Source: a bacterium HR23 (GTDB lineage Bacteria; Chloroflexota; Dehalococcoidia; Lucifugimonadales; HRBIN23). From it: 6,024 nt of DNA. Below, one piece after another: positions 5,517 through 6,024 of the stretch. Numbering within the stretch: position 1 is the stretch's first letter; each line of letters begins with the position of its first letter. The position numbers and the translations under genes are program-made. Where the stretch lies: contig BEHZ01000106.1 of NCBI GenBank assembly GCA_002923335.1, positions 1 to 6,024 on the forward strand. Reading direction: 5' to 3'. The notes under the pieces were generated by a model, which did not search any database, had not been told where the DNA came from, and saw only the letters and a program-made list of their open reading frames with translations.

Positions 5517-6024
5517 CTTTTGAACGGAGGGCAGGCGCCAGTAAATGGCCCTCATGGTAACCCGAAGCAAGGGGTTATACCGCCCCGCCGTCAGCCAGCG
5601 CAGGCGGTAGTTTTCCATAATCTCCCGCACGGCCAGCACGGGGTCAGGCACGTCGGTCTCATAGAGGGCGAGGTAGCGGTCCTGGCCGGGCTGGGGGAGC
5701 ACTGCTTCAAAGCGATAGGCGGTGTGGAAAAGTCCGGTGGAGAGGATATCCGGCACGTGCACCGTGTTATACCAGTCGTTGAACTCCTTCTCCCGAGAGG
5801 GGTCGGCGCAGTGGGCCTGCACCGCAAAGAGGCCTGTAATGGAGGCCCGGCCGGTTTTGGGGGTGGTAAAGGTGGGGCCGATGCGCTTCCACATGAGGCG
5901 GGCGACCACTTGCAGGGCGGGGTGCAAACGCCCCTGGGCCTGCCATTGGGGGGTGAACCGCCCGAGTATCTCCTGGGGTATCTTCTCCAGCAGGTCCTCC
6001 CGTTCCACCTCGTAGATGGCCAGG
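5508..6024 (-). CDS. Protein with two tandem dimeric alpha/beta-barrel-like units, N-terminus off window
   Basis: The frame stays open through the right edge. A GTG at 6008 is the only in-window upstream start, but the codons before it (LAIYE) continue recognisable domain sequence, so the gene is cut by the window. The complete second unit (about 57-160, counting from 6008) contains CADPSREKEFNDWYNTVHVPDIL, split here only as a description of residues 67-89, and ends with YLALYE and a GR..P.L.V...R tail. That pattern, a DP-E-FN-WY-HVPD helix followed by a YLALYE strand, is typical of small EthD-like dimeric alpha/beta-barrel proteins. The partial first unit ends in the same way. No catalytic residues can be assigned with certainty; the conserved His84 in the HVPD segment is a candidate. 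Such proteins often accompany catabolic dehydrogenases, and one follows 92 nt downstream here. The specific function is unknown. Confidence 0.65.
   Translation of the reverse strand, partial: LAIYEVEREDLLEKIPQEILGRFTPQWQAQGRLHPALQVVARLMWKRIGPTFTTPKTGRASITGLFAVQAHCADPSREKEFNDWYNTVHVPDILSTGLFHTAYRFEAVLPQPGQDRYLALYETDVPDPVLAVREIMENYRLRWLTAGRYNPLLRVTMRAIYWRLPSVQKTG

Noticed and set aside
1..6024. CRISPR, tRNA, transposon or phage content
   Set aside because: No direct-repeat/spacer array, no cloverleaf-like segment, no transposase or integrase motifs and no terminal inverted repeats were seen; almost all bases belong to the six genes listed.

Overview
This GC-rich, almost fully coding window looks like a bacterial chromosome segment. 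Chloroflexota (Dehalococcoidia-like) is my best guess, at low to moderate confidence. The guess rests on an Lgt with a Trp-His-Gly first helix and a GRIGDxINGEH signature, together with a non-methanogen HdrB-type protein, GTG starts and very tight packing. No mobile element, CRISPR array, tRNA or rRNA is visible.

Layout: on the plus strand, the 3' end of an HdrB-family CCG-domain subunit (2-388) is followed 12 nt later by lgt (401-1267), probably in one operon. Everything else is on the minus strand. Reading from the right edge leftward, the order is: a protein built from two tandem alpha/beta-barrel-like units (5508-6024, N-terminus off the window); a zinc-containing medium-chain dehydrogenase of the glucose 1-dehydrogenase type (4282-5415); fabF (2987-4231); and recJ (1272-2999), which overlaps the fabF stop by 13 nt. 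lgt and recJ converge with only 4 nt between their stop codons.

The genes are mostly housekeeping: membrane lipoprotein maturation (Lgt), fatty-acid chain elongation (FabF) and single-strand DNA exonuclease repair (RecJ). The HdrB piece points to a thiol/disulfide or electron-bifurcating redox complex encoded upstream. The barrel protein and dehydrogenase form a separate, possibly catabolic or accessory, pair.

The less ordinary points are three. The Lgt differs from the E. coli enzyme at several positions considered essential. The dehydrogenase keeps its zinc ligands but has lost the proton-relay Thr and most of the GxGxxG fingerprint. The right-edge protein contains an internal duplication. 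A perfect TATAAT box and a strong ribosome binding site relocate the fabF start to 4231. I see no convincing wholly new system here.
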